A DNA stretch of 58,278 nt from contig CAYVAR010000003.1 of NCBI GenBank assembly GCA_964449675.1, forward strand, positions 1 to 58,278, given 5' to 3'. Below the pieces are notes generated by a model. That model made no database searches. It was given only the letters and a program-made list of their open reading frames with translations, and was not told the origin of the DNA. Position 1 is the first letter of the stretch, and each line of letters begins with the position of its first letter. Positions 40,355 to 49,900 of this stretch are shown piece after piece. Origin of the DNA: CAYVAR01 sp964449675. GTDB lineage: Bacteria > Patescibacteriota > Microgenomatia > UBA10105 > UBA927. The position numbers were made by a program, and so were the translations under genes.

Positions 40355-40711
40355 ATGAGTAGTCTTTCTAAAGATGCCAGGGGGTTTGTCGATGGAGTCG
40401 TTTCTTACCTTTCTCATGGAGAAAAATCTTCTGCCCTGCCAAAAGTCGCGACTCTTCTTCACAAAGTGACCTCTCAAGCGAAACGGCAAAAAAGTGCTCG
40501 AGTAGAGTCATGCATTGCTATGGTGTCAAACGAACGGTCTAACCTTGAAAGAATTCTCGCGCGAGTGTTAGGACATAGTGTTGATGTCGAGTATTCCGTA
40601 AATGCATCCTTGCTTGGTGGATTTCGAGTACAAGTAGCAGATTGGATCATCGATACAAGTTTATCATCACAATTAGCACTTTTAATGTTGTCTATGAATA
40701 GCGAGCGGTAA
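40355..40711 (+). CDS. atpH: ATP synthase F1 subunit delta (short form)
   Basis: This protein has only 118 residues against about 175-180 usually. The C-terminal half with VDVEYSVNASLLGGFRVQVADWIIDTSLSSQLALL matches delta (the PSLIGGI...D..IDGS pattern). The N-terminal six-helix domain that binds the alpha subunit tip is shortened by about 60 residues. The position between atpF and atpA supports the call. Confidence 0.85.
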   Translation: MSSLSKDARGFVDGVVSYLSHGEKSSALPKVATLLHKVTSQAKRQKSARVESCIAMVSNERSNLERILARVLGHSVDVEYSVNASLLGGFRVQVADWIIDTSLSSQLALLMLSMNSER

Positions 40712-40716
40712 AAGTT

Positions 40717-42276
40717 ATGAAATCAGATATTACCAGTCTTATTGCAAAAGATTTACAGAAAAAAATTTCAGTTTTTGAACCAGGAGCGACAAACCGTCGT
40801 GTCGGTCATATTTTGACGATTGCCGACGGAGTAGCGAAGGTGAGTGGGCTTCCGACGGTTGCATATCTTGAGCTTGTAGAGTTTGCGGGTGGAATATCCG
40901 GTGTCGCGGTTAACTTGGAAGAAGACGCTGTTGGTGTTATCGTATTAGGTGATTATCTCGCCCTTTCCCAGGGAGACGAAGTACGCGCGACCGGTAACCT
41001 TCTTTCTGTTTCTGTGGGAGATAATTACTTAGGCCGAGTTGTCAATCCGCTTGGTGATCCTCTCGATGGTAAAGGAACAATCAATACAAAAAAACGATAC
41101 TCAATGGAAAAAATCGCTCCCGGAGTCACCGAAAGGCAATCTGTGAGTACCCCGCTTCAGACCGGGATTAAAGCAATAGACGCCATGATCCCGATAGGGA
41201 AAGGTCAACGGGAACTTATTATCGGCGACCGAAATACCGGCAAAACTGCGGTATGTGTGGATACCATCATAAATCAAGCAAAAGAAAATGTTATTTGCAT
41301 TTACGTCGGCATTGGACAAAAGACGTCACGCATTGCCCATGTAGTATCTGATTTAGCTAAACACGGTGCTTCCTCTTACACTATTGTTGTATCTGCCTCT
41401 GCTTCAGATCCAGCTTCTTATCAGTATTTAGCCCCGTATGCGGGGACAGCCATTGCCGAATATTTTATGGATCAGGGGAAGGATGTGCTCATTATTTATG
41501 ATGATCTTTCAAAGCACGCATGGGCGTATCGACAAATTTCTCTTATTCTCAAAAGACCATCAGGGCGGGAAGCGTATCCGGGAGACGTATTTTATCTCCA
41601 TAGTAGACTTCTTGAGCGCGCGTGTCGGTTAGATAAAGCTCACGGCGGAGGGTCGATTACGGCTCTTCCTGTTATAGAAACCCAGGCTAATGATATGTCC
41701 GGCTATATACCGACAAACGTCATATCCATAACCGATGGACAATTATTTTTGGAATCAGATCTTTTCTATGCTGGACAGCGACCGGCGATAAATGTCGGTG
41801 TCTCTGTATCGCGCGTTGGAGGGACCGCTCAGATAAAAGCGATGAAAAAGGTAGCTGGTAATTTACGGTTGGACTTGGCCCAGTATAGAAGCTTAGCCGC
41901 ATTTGCCCAGTTTTCTACTGATTTGGATGAGGCGACGAAAAAGCAAATAGACCGCGGAGCGCGCATGATGGAGCTTCTGAAACAAGATCAATACCAACCC
42001 ATGCCGGTAGAAAAACAAATTGTCCTCATATGGACGGGAGTCAATGGCTATATCGATGATATTCCTGTTTCCCGAGTAAGTAAATTCGAAACAGAGTTTT
42101 TAACATATATAGATCGAGGGTATAAAAAAACGCTTGCGACAATAGCAAAGGAAAAAGTTATATCAGAAAGCGCGGAAAAAGAGCTGAAAGAAGCAGTTAT
42201 GGAGTTTAAGAAGACATTTACAGAGGAAAATCACCAAGCACCAAGCACCAAGCACCAAATTCCAAACAAATTCTAA
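40717..42276 (+). CDS. atpA: ATP synthase F1 subunit alpha
   Basis: In this 519-residue protein the P-loop is GDRNTGKTAV; the beta-barrel, nucleotide-binding and C-terminal helical domains are all present. ISVSRVGG-type (VGVSVSRVGGTAQIKAMKKVAG) and arginine-finger regions are intact. The last 14 residues (HQAPSTKHQIPNKF) are encoded by the first arm of the downstream word-repeat hairpin, so the repeat supplies the stop codon. Alpha subunits alternate with beta in the catalytic hexamer. Confidence 0.97.
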   Translation: MKSDITSLIAKDLQKKISVFEPGATNRRVGHILTIADGVAKVSGLPTVAYLELVEFAGGISGVAVNLEEDAVGVIVLGDYLALSQGDEVRATGNLLSVSVGDNYLGRVVNPLGDPLDGKGTINTKKRYSMEKIAPGVTERQSVSTPLQTGIKAIDAMIPIGKGQRELIIGDRNTGKTAVCVDTIINQAKENVICIYVGIGQKTSRIAHVVSDLAKHGASSYTIVVSASASDPASYQYLAPYAGTAIAEYFMDQGKDVLIIYDDLSKHAWAYRQISLILKRPSGREAYPGDVFYLHSRLLERACRLDKAHGGGSITALPVIETQANDMSGYIPTNVISITDGQLFLESDLFYAGQRPAINVGVSVSRVGGTAQIKAMKKVAGNLRLDLAQYRSLAAFAQFSTDLDEATKKQIDRGARMMELLKQDQYQPMPVEKQIVLIWTGVNGYIDDIPVSRVSKFETEFLTYIDRGYKKTLATIAKEKVISESAEKELKEAVMEFKKTFTEENHQAPSTKHQIPNKF

Positions 42277-42411
42277 TGTTCAAAATTCCAAATAGAATTT
42301 TTTTTGAACATTGGTTATTTGAATTTTGATATTGTCCTTCGACACGCTGAAGGATAGTGAGCGAAGTTGAACTATTTGTGATTTGATGCTTAAGATTTGG
42401 AATTTATTTAA
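42233..42411. repeat. Word-repeat hairpin between atpA and atpG, with an embedded palindrome
   Basis: The left arm is made of CCAAGCACCAA and ATTCCAAACAAATTC words (overlapping the atpA end); the right arm has GTGATTTGATGCTTAAG and ATTTGGAATTT in inverse sense. In the loop region CCTTCGACACGCTGAAGG (about 42336-42353) is a second kind of palindrome. Confidence 0.75.
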
Positions 42412-42414
42412 GGT

Positions 42415-43275
42415 ATGGCTAACATTCGTCTTATCAAGGGTCGGATAAAATCAGCAAAAAACATTGCACAAATTACCAAAGCAATGGAAATGGTTGCTGC
42501 ATCAAAAATGAAAAAGGCACAGGCAGTAGCAAGCGCAGGAAAGCTTTATGCGGGTAAAATTTATGATATGGTGCAAGAGCTTGCTCGTCGCGTCGATGTC
42601 ACCGACAATCCACTTCTTCAAAAATCCAAAACTCTGATTGGGAAGTCCCTTGTTATCTATATAACGACGAATAAGGGACTGTGTGGAGGACTCAATAGCA
42701 CGAGTTTTCGTTTCTTGACGGGACAATACAAAAATTTCCAAAATACTCAATTTATTACACTCGGTAAAAAAGGAGCGGGATATGTCGTTTCGTTCGGAGG
42801 AACTATCATCGCTGATTTTTCCCAAATCAGTCCATTTACATCGGCTGTCCCTGCACTCACTACGCGGATACTAGAAGAATTTTTAGAGCGTCGCGTTGAT
42901 GGAATAGATCTTGTGTACAACGAATTTCTATCTATCGTCAAACAGGAACCAAGGAGAAAAATGATATTACCCCTATCCATAGAATCAAGTACTACTCAAG
43001 TAAAAAAAGATAAACGAGAATTTTTGATTGAACCTAGTCCCAAGCAAGTCTTTGATGCGCTTCTCCCGCATTATTTAGAAAATCAAATCAGAGACGCGAT
43101 ATTGCAATCTGAAGCAAGCGAACAGAGTAGTCGGATGATGGCAATGCGAAATGCTACAGATAACGCACTTTCCCTTATGGATGAGCTTACCTTAGTTTAT
43201 AATAAAGCGCGACAGGAAAAGATTACGTATGAGATAAGTGATATGGTGACTGCACGACTAGCTGTCGAGCAGTAA
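42415..43275 (+). CDS. atpG: ATP synthase F1 subunit gamma
   Basis: In this 286-residue protein the N-terminal helix IRLIKGRIKSAKNIAQITKAMEMVAASKMKKAQ and the C-terminal helix MMAMRNATDNALSLMDELTLVYNKARQEKITYEISDMV form the rotating coiled coil. TTNKGLCGGLN is the conserved Rossmann-like segment. It is the central stalk. Confidence 0.96.
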   Translation: MANIRLIKGRIKSAKNIAQITKAMEMVAASKMKKAQAVASAGKLYAGKIYDMVQELARRVDVTDNPLLQKSKTLIGKSLVIYITTNKGLCGGLNSTSFRFLTGQYKNFQNTQFITLGKKGAGYVVSFGGTIIADFSQISPFTSAVPALTTRILEEFLERRVDGIDLVYNEFLSIVKQEPRRKMILPLSIESSTTQVKKDKREFLIEPSPKQVFDALLPHYLENQIRDAILQSEASEQSSRMMAMRNATDNALSLMDELTLVYNKARQEKITYEISDMVTARLAVEQ

Positions 43276-43410
43276 ATTCCAAGCATCAATAATCAAGTTC
43301 CAAACAAATTCAAATGACCGAATTTAAAATTTTAAATAGAAGTCATTTTGAACATTTGAATTTAGAATTTAGATATTGTTTGTGATTTGGTGCTTGGGAT
43401 TTGGAATTTT
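43276..43410. repeat. Word-repeat hairpin between atpG and atpD
   Basis: The left arm is ATTCCAAGCATCAATAATC and TTCCAAACAAATTCAAATG; the right arm is CATTTGAATTTAGAATTTAG, GATTTGGTGCTTGGG and ATTTGGAATTT. It shares words with the atpA-atpG hairpin but is not a copy. Confidence 0.75.
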
Positions 43411-43431
43411 TGTCGTATGGGAGGAATAGTT

Positions 43432-44841
43432 ATGGAAAAAATAGTGAAAAATGATCAGAAAAACACAGTGAATACTGGAATAATCGTCCAGGTTGTGGGT
43501 GTAGTCGTTGATGTGCAATTTGAAGGAAAGGTTCCTGCAATTTACGAGGCGCTTGAAGCTGCCCATCCCCAGAAAAAAGGAGATGTTCTTGTGCTCGAAG
43601 TTTCCGGACATCTCGGCGATAATCGCGTGCGAGCGGTTGCGCTTGGCCCGACTGATGGGCTTCGTCGAGGAGAAGAAGTAGTAGCAACCGGTGCACCCAT
43701 ACGCGTTCCGGTCGGCAAATCAACCCTCGGAAAAATATTTAATGTCATCGGTCAAACAATTGATGGGTCAACGGTGCCTACTGGTATTCAACGCTATCCG
43801 ATTCATCGTCCGGCTCCTCAACTTACCCAGCAAAGCACCAAAATGGAAGTTTTGGAGACGGGTATAAAAGTTCTTGACCTTATTGCGCCCTTTGTCAAAG
43901 GGGGAAAGGTTGCAATTTTCGGAGGTGCGGGCGTTGGAAAAACCGTGACCATACAAGAGCTTATTCATAATGTGGCAGAAGTTCACGGGGGAGTATCGGT
44001 ATTTGCTGGAGTAGGCGAGCGCAGTCGCGAAGGAAATGATCTTTGGCATGAAATGAAAGAATCGGGAGTTATCGGCAAAACCGCACTTGTATTTGGTCAA
44101 ATGAATGAACCTCCTGGCGCGAGGCTTCGCGTCGCCCTCACCGGGCTTACCATGGCAGAGTATTTTCGTGATGAAGAAGGACAGGATGTTTTACTTTTTA
44201 TAGACAATATATTCCGGTTTGCGCAAGCGGGAAGCGAAGTGTCAGCACTTTTAGGTCGCATTCCTTCGGCTGTCGGGTATCAGCCAACACTTGCATCTGA
44301 AATGGGAGCACTTCAGGAACGCATTACCTCTACAAAAAAGGGTTCAATTACTTCTGTTCAAGCGGTCTACGTGCCAGCCGATGACTATACTGATCCTGCA
44401 CCGGTTGCGACATTTGCACATCTAGACAGTAGCATATCTCTTGAGCGCTCTATTGCAGAGCAGGGACTTTTCCCTGCTGTAGACCCTTTAGCATCAAACT
44501 CTCGCATACTTGAACCGGCAATCGTTGGGAAGGATCATTATAATGTAGCTCGTGGCGTCCAGCGGGTACTGCAGCGGTATAAAGACCTTCAAGATATTAT
44601 TGCCATATTAGGCATGGAAGAGCTATCTGATGAAGATAAGCTCGTCGTTTCCCGGGCAAGAAAGATTCAGCGCTTTTTGACACAGCCGATGTTTGTGGCA
44701 GAGGCATTTACCGCGCGAGCCGGCAAATATGTGCCGCTAAAGGAAACAATACGCGGATTTAAAGAAATTCTTGACGGTAAACTTGATAGTAAACCTGAAC
44801 AGGCATTTTACATGATAGGAGGGATTGAAGAAGTCAAATAA
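43432..44841 (+). CDS. atpD: ATP synthase F1 subunit beta
   Basis: In this 469-residue protein the P-loop is GGAGVGKTVTIQELI, the catalytic Glu is in GVGERSREGNDLW, and LLFIDNIFRFAQAGSEVSALLGR is the Walker B region. It is the catalytic subunit. The open frame begins at 43387, but those codons translate the hairpin arm. GGGAGGA at 43419-43425 points to ATG 43432 (MEKIVKND). Confidence 0.97.
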   Translation: MEKIVKNDQKNTVNTGIIVQVVGVVVDVQFEGKVPAIYEALEAAHPQKKGDVLVLEVSGHLGDNRVRAVALGPTDGLRRGEEVVATGAPIRVPVGKSTLGKIFNVIGQTIDGSTVPTGIQRYPIHRPAPQLTQQSTKMEVLETGIKVLDLIAPFVKGGKVAIFGGAGVGKTVTIQELIHNVAEVHGGVSVFAGVGERSREGNDLWHEMKESGVIGKTALVFGQMNEPPGARLRVALTGLTMAEYFRDEEGQDVLLFIDNIFRFAQAGSEVSALLGRIPSAVGYQPTLASEMGALQERITSTKKGSITSVQAVYVPADDYTDPAPVATFAHLDSSISLERSIAEQGLFPAVDPLASNSRILEPAIVGKDHYNVARGVQRVLQRYKDLQDIIAILGMEELSDEDKLVVSRARKIQRFLTQPMFVAEAFTARAGKYVPLKETIRGFKEILDGKLDSKPEQAFYMIGGIEEVK

Positions 44842-44844
44842 AAC

Positions 44845-44913
44845 AAATGGCTATATGGCTAGATGGCTGTATGGCTAAAAGATGACCATCTAACCATTTA
44901 ACCATCTAACCAT
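44845..44913. repeat. Word-repeat hairpin between atpD and atpC
   Basis: The left arm is a run of ATGGCT words (ATGGCTATATGGCTAGATGG and so on); the right arm is CCATCTAACCATTTAACC and CCATCTAACCAT. It ends directly at the atpC ATG. Confidence 0.75.
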
Positions 44914-44914
44914 T

Positions 44915-45349
44915 ATGGTTTCGTTCTTATTAGAAATAATCACTCCCGAGCGAAAAGCATACGAAGAGGAAGTGGACGAAGTGAGTGTTCCAACTCCTGA
45001 CGGAACAATCGGGGTACTCCCACATCATGAGCCATTATTTAGTAGTCTATCTGATGGAGAAATAAAGATAACGAAAGACAAACGGGAATATTTTCTCGCT
45101 ATCGGTGGAGGATTTATGGAGGTGACCGGTACCAATGTTTCTATTTTAGTTTCTCGAGCAGTTGCCGCCGACGAGCTTAATGAAGCAGAGTTAAAGAAGG
45201 CAGAAGCAGCTGCTAAAGATATTCTAGCCAACAAAGTCAAAGGGACTGAATATGCTACTGCTCAAGCGATATTTCGAAGGTCTCTTTTGGAATTAAAAGT
45301 ATTACGACGACATAAAACCCATCATAGTTCCTCAATAGGAATACACTAA
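44915..45349 (+). CDS. atpC: ATP synthase F1 subunit epsilon
   Basis: In this 144-residue protein the N-terminal beta-sandwich has LLEIITPERKAYEEEVDEVSVPTPDGTIGVLPHHEPL and GGGFMEVTGTNVSIL; the C-terminal two-helix part (AADELNEAELKKAEAAAKDI...RRSLLELKVLRRHK) can inhibit the motor. It is the last gene of the atp operon; a new promoter begins two bases after its stop. Confidence 0.95.
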   Translation: MVSFLLEIITPERKAYEEEVDEVSVPTPDGTIGVLPHHEPLFSSLSDGEIKITKDKREYFLAIGGGFMEVTGTNVSILVSRAVAADELNEAELKKAEAAAKDILANKVKGTEYATAQAIFRRSLLELKVLRRHKTHHSSSIGIH

Positions 45350-45351
45350 TG

Positions 45352-45380
45352 TTGACATCATTCGATAAGTAGCGTAGACT
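45352..45380 (+). promoter_or_regulatory. Promoter of the CBS-car-pyr operon (sigma-70 type)
   Basis: TTGACA (45352-45357, perfect), 17 bases, TAGACT (45375-45380). It starts right after the atpC stop and lies 28 bases before the CBS gene ATG, so the CBS gene likely leads the pyrimidine operon. Confidence 0.6.
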
Positions 45381-45407
45381 TCTAGAAATTTTTAAAATAT
45401 TTTCATT

Positions 45408-45881
45408 ATGAAAGTCGGCGATGTCATGAGCAGGAAGTTGATCACCGTCAATAGCGACGATACACTTCGGCAGTTGTGGAAAATACTTTTTAAAAGCCAT
45501 ATTAACGCTCTTCCCGTTGTTGATAAAAAACAAAAATTGTTGGGTATTATCACCAAAGACGATATACTCAAGTTGATATATCCGGATTACGAAGATCTCA
45601 TCGAAGATTTTTTTTCTATAACAGATTTTGAAGAAATGGAGAAGCGCATTATTGCGCTCGGAAAAAAGAAATCGACAGATATTATGTGTAAGCGTGTCAT
45701 TTATTGCCGAGAAGATTTACCGATTATGCGTGCACTTTCTCGTATGATAGTACGAAATTTTAACCAACTGCCTGTATTATCTGATACTGATAAAGTTGTG
45801 GGTATGGTGACCAAGGGAGATATTTTTTATGCACTATTTCGCTCTCAACTTAAAGGAAATACGTTGTCTCTTAAGAAGTAA
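45408..45881 (+). CDS. Two-CBS-domain protein
   Basis: This 157-residue protein is made only of two CBS motifs: VGDVMSRKLITVNSDDTLRQLWKILFKSHINALPVVDKKQKLLGIITKDDIL and STDIMCKRVIYCREDLPIMRALSRMIVRNFNQLPVLSDTDKVVGMVTKGDIF. CBS pairs bind adenine nucleotides and act as energy or nucleotide sensors. Leading the car-pyr operon with a 3-base gap to carA, it may sense ATP/AMP for pyrimidine synthesis; that is inference. No enzyme domain is attached. Confidence 0.88.
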   Translation: MKVGDVMSRKLITVNSDDTLRQLWKILFKSHINALPVVDKKQKLLGIITKDDILKLIYPDYEDLIEDFFSITDFEEMEKRIIALGKKKSTDIMCKRVIYCREDLPIMRALSRMIVRNFNQLPVLSDTDKVVGMVTKGDIFYALFRSQLKGNTLSLKK

Positions 45882-45884
45882 GAA

Positions 45885-46934
45885 ATGGCAACTCGTCTCT
45901 CAGCGTATCTATATCTTGAAGATGGAGAAATTTTATCTGGAACAAGTTTCGGATATAGGGGAGAAAGCGATGGAGAGGTGGTATTTACGACCGGTATGAC
46001 CGGATATAACGAAAGCGTCACAGACCCTTCGTACGCAGGACAGATACTCGTTTTTACCTACCCCTTAATAGGCAACTACGGAGTTCCACATCCCAAAAAA
46101 ATCAATAAACATCTGCTCGCGAATTTCGAGTCCGAACAGGTTTGGGTGAAGGGAGTAGTAGTTTCGACGGTTTCTCGTTCTTTTGACGGGTGGCTTACTC
46201 GTCAAAAGATACCGGGAATTTCCGGGATTGATACGCGCGCGCTCACCCAAAAGATTCGCGAAAAAGGAGTTCTGCAAGGGAGAATTTCTTCAAAGAAGAA
46301 TCCTTCATTATTCAAAAATAAACCCAATGGAGTGCATCTTGTCGATCAGGTAAGCCTTCATAAAGTAGTTATCTACCATCCAGACGTACCCAACGGTAAG
46401 CATATCGCGCTTATTGACTGTGGGGTCAAGCACGGTATGGTACGTGAGTTACTCCGACTCGGGTATCGTGTGACGCGCGTTCCCTGGAATATAAACCCTC
46501 TTGTTGCGACAGGCAATATCGATGGCATCGTCTGTTCCAACGGTCCTGGTGATCCCAAAGATTGTGCTATCACCATACAACATATTCGATTGGTCTTACA
46601 AAAAAATATTCCTTTTTTAGGCGTCTGCTTAGGCCATCAGTTGCTCGCGCTTGCCATAGGTGCTGACACATATAAACTTCCCTATGGGCATCGTGGCGTC
46701 AATCAACCATGTCAAGACGTCACAAATCATAAAGCTTACATAACGTCACAAAACCATGGGTATGCCGTCAAACGGGGTACCTTGCCTAAAAATTATAGAG
46801 AATGGTTTGTCAATCTCAATGACCTGACGATAGAAGGAATCCGTCACCAGACGAAAAACATTCAAAGCGTTCAATTTCATCCTGAAGGTTGTCCGGGGCC
46901 ATTTGACACGCGAGGGATTTATAAATTTATATGA
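45885..46934 (+). CDS. carA: Carbamoyl-phosphate synthase small subunit
   Basis: In this 349-residue protein the N-terminal CarA domain has YLEDGEILSGTSFGYRGESDGEVVFTTGMTGYNESVTDPSYAGQI. In the class I glutaminase domain the nucleophile Cys is in LGVCLGHQLLALA and the His-Glu pair in VQFHPEGCPGP. It supplies ammonia from glutamine to CarB. It overlaps carB by 4 bases. Confidence 0.97.
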   Translation: MATRLSAYLYLEDGEILSGTSFGYRGESDGEVVFTTGMTGYNESVTDPSYAGQILVFTYPLIGNYGVPHPKKINKHLLANFESEQVWVKGVVVSTVSRSFDGWLTRQKIPGISGIDTRALTQKIREKGVLQGRISSKKNPSLFKNKPNGVHLVDQVSLHKVVIYHPDVPNGKHIALIDCGVKHGMVRELLRLGYRVTRVPWNINPLVATGNIDGIVCSNGPGDPKDCAITIQHIRLVLQKNIPFLGVCLGHQLLALAIGADTYKLPYGHRGVNQPCQDVTNHKAYITSQNHGYAVKRGTLPKNYREWFVNLNDLTIEGIRHQTKNIQSVQFHPEGCPGPFDTRGIYKFI

Positions 46935-49900
46935 ATACTATTTTACTCCTCGGTTCCGGGGCACTCAAAATTGGTGAAGCTGGTGAGTTTGACTATTCGG
47001 GAACGCAGGCAATTAAAGCGCTGAAGGAAGAAGGAAAGCGGGTCGTTTTGGTAAATCCTAATGTCGCAACGATCCAGACGTCTGAGGGACTCGCGGATCA
47101 AATATATTTTCTTCCGGTAAACGCTTATTTTGTGGAAAAAGTTATAGAAAAGGAAAAACCTTCCGGTATCCTCCTATCATTCGGCGGTCAGACCGCATTA
47201 AATTGCGGTATCGAACTTTATCGGACAGGGGCGCTTATTAGAAAAAACGTCGCTATACTCGGCACGCCCATGGAAGCAATTCTGGCAACCGAGGATCGCA
47301 AGCTCTTTTCTTTACGCCTTAGAGCTATTGGTGTGCCTACAGCCAAAGGTAAAACAGTCGGAAGTGTCGATGAGGGAGTGAGGTACGCTCGTTTACTTGG
47401 ATTTCCGGTAATGATGCGTTTGGGATTTGCCCTCGCAGGATCGGGATCTGGGGTTGCCAAAAACGAAAAAGATCTCATTGACCTATTGACCAAGGCATTT
47501 GCTACAGGCGATCAGCTGATAATCGAAGAGGACTTAACCGGCTGGAAGGAAGTCGAGTATGAAGTCGTAAGAGATAAAGATGACAACTGTATCACGGTCT
47601 GTAACATGGAAAACATGGATCCTGTGGGTATCCATACCGGTGAATCGATTGTCGTAGCCCCATCGCAGACATTGAATAATTCCCAATATTACTCGCTTCG
47701 TCAAACATCGATTGATGTCACTTGCGCGCTTGGCATAGTCGGAGAGTGCAATATCCAGTTTGCGATTCATCCTGATACGAACGAAACACGAGTGATTGAG
47801 GTAAATGCACGGCTATCCCGATCATCAGCACTTGCCTCCAAAGCCACGGGATACCCTCTTGCGTATATTGCTGCCAAACTAGCTTTAGGTAAAACCTTAC
47901 CAGAACTTAAAAATCTCATTACACAAAAAACCAGCGCGTTTTTTGAACCCGCACTTGACTATGTCGTCGTCAAAATTCCCCGATGGGATTTGGACAAATA
48001 TACGCATGTGGACGCGGGTATCGGCAGTGAAATGAAAAGTGTCGGCGAAGTTATGAGTATTGCGCGGACGTTTCCTGAGGCTATACAAAAGGGATCGCGG
48101 ATGCTTGGTGACGGATATGAAGGGGTTATAGATAAAGGCTACGGGCAACTTTCCCGGTCAAAGATTCTCGCAAAGCTCAAAAAACCAGACTCTATGCGGC
48201 TTTTTACTATCCTTTCGGCTTTACGCAGTGGTATTTCCCTATCGCAAATCAAAAGGCTTACGCACATAGATAGATGGTTTCTTGAACAGTTTGCCGATAT
48301 TGTTTCCGTCTATAGACGACTAGACACGACGGCGCGTCTGACCCGGCAACTTCTATCCACTGCCAAACAGTACGGTTTTTCTGATAAGCAAATTGCTGAT
48401 ATCCGTGGCATGTCGCCCTCTGCCGTGCGCAAAAGGCGGTTATCCCTGGGTGTTAGACCCGTGACAAAGCACATCGATACGCTTGCAGCTGAGTTTCCCG
48501 CATATACGAATTACCTCTATATGACCTATAACGGTACTAAAAACGATCACAGCCCCAAGTCAAAAGAAAAGAAAGTAATCGTTTTGGGATGCGGTCCCTA
48601 TGCAGTTGGCACATCGGTCGAATTTGACTGGTGTGCGGTCAGCGCCGTTGCCGCTATCCGGGATAAAGGCATAAAAACAGTACTTATCAACTGCAATCCC
48701 GAGACCGTATCAACTGATTTTGACACAGCAGACTATCTGTATTTTGAAGAACTCACGCTTGAACGAGTGCTTGATATATATGAGGGAGAGGTATCGCCCT
48801 TTCTGCTTGCCGTCGGTGGTCAGATAGCCAATAACCTCGCCCCCAAACTCTCTAAACTTGATATACCGATACTCGGAACCAAACCGGAAAATATTTTTCG
48901 TGCAGAACACCGAGAAAGTTTTAGTAAGCTTCTGGATAGGCTGAATATACATCAGCCAATATGGAAAAAAGTATTTTCTATCGCCCAGTCACGAACGAGC
49001 GCGCGCACTATTGGTTTTCCTATTATCCTGCGCCCCTCTTTTGTCCTTTCCGGAAAATCCATGAGCGTTGTTGACTCAGAGGAATCCTTGACCACCTACC
49101 TAAAGCAGTACAAGATGAGCTTACGGGAATACCCATTGGTGATGAGTAAGTTTCTCAAAGATGTGACCGAGTGTGATGTTGATGCAGTCGCAAGAAATGG
49201 AAAGATTGTATTATCTGCCATTTCCGAACACGTGGAGCATGGCGGCGTACATTCAGGTGATTCAACGATGATGCTGCCGCCCGTGACCATCTCGGAAGTC
49301 ACCAAAGGAGAGATTCACCGAGTAGCCGGTCGCATTGCTCGCGCGCTTGAAATCAGTGGTCCTTTTAATATCCAGTTGCTTATTGCTGACGATACGCCGT
49401 ATGTTATAGAATGCAACATTCGTGCGTCGCGAAGCTTTCCCTTTGTCAGTAAAGTGCTGCATAGTAATTTTATTGCTCACGCGACAAACATTATGCTCGG
49501 GCAAACGGTGAGGATAAAGCAAGATAATGTAGCCACTTATCAAGCAGTTAAAGTACCACAGTTTTCTTTTTTGAAACTCAAAGGTGCAGATCCGGTGTTA
49601 CGGGTAGAGATGAGCTCAACTGGTGAAGTGTGCGCAATCGGACGGGATGTTTTTGAATCGTATCTCACGGCAATTCTTGCTACCGGGCAAAAATACCCGC
49701 TTCAAAAAGCGGTGTTTTTGAGCCTTGGTGGCGGCAGGGGGAAATTACAATTTCTTAAGGGAGCGACGTTCTTGTCAAAATCCGGGTATATGATTTATAG
49801 TACAGCAGGGACGCATCTGTTTCTTAAAGAAAATAGTATTGCATCAACCAGAGTCGGGAAGATGTATGAGGGAACCCATCCCAATGTTTTTGATCTACTG

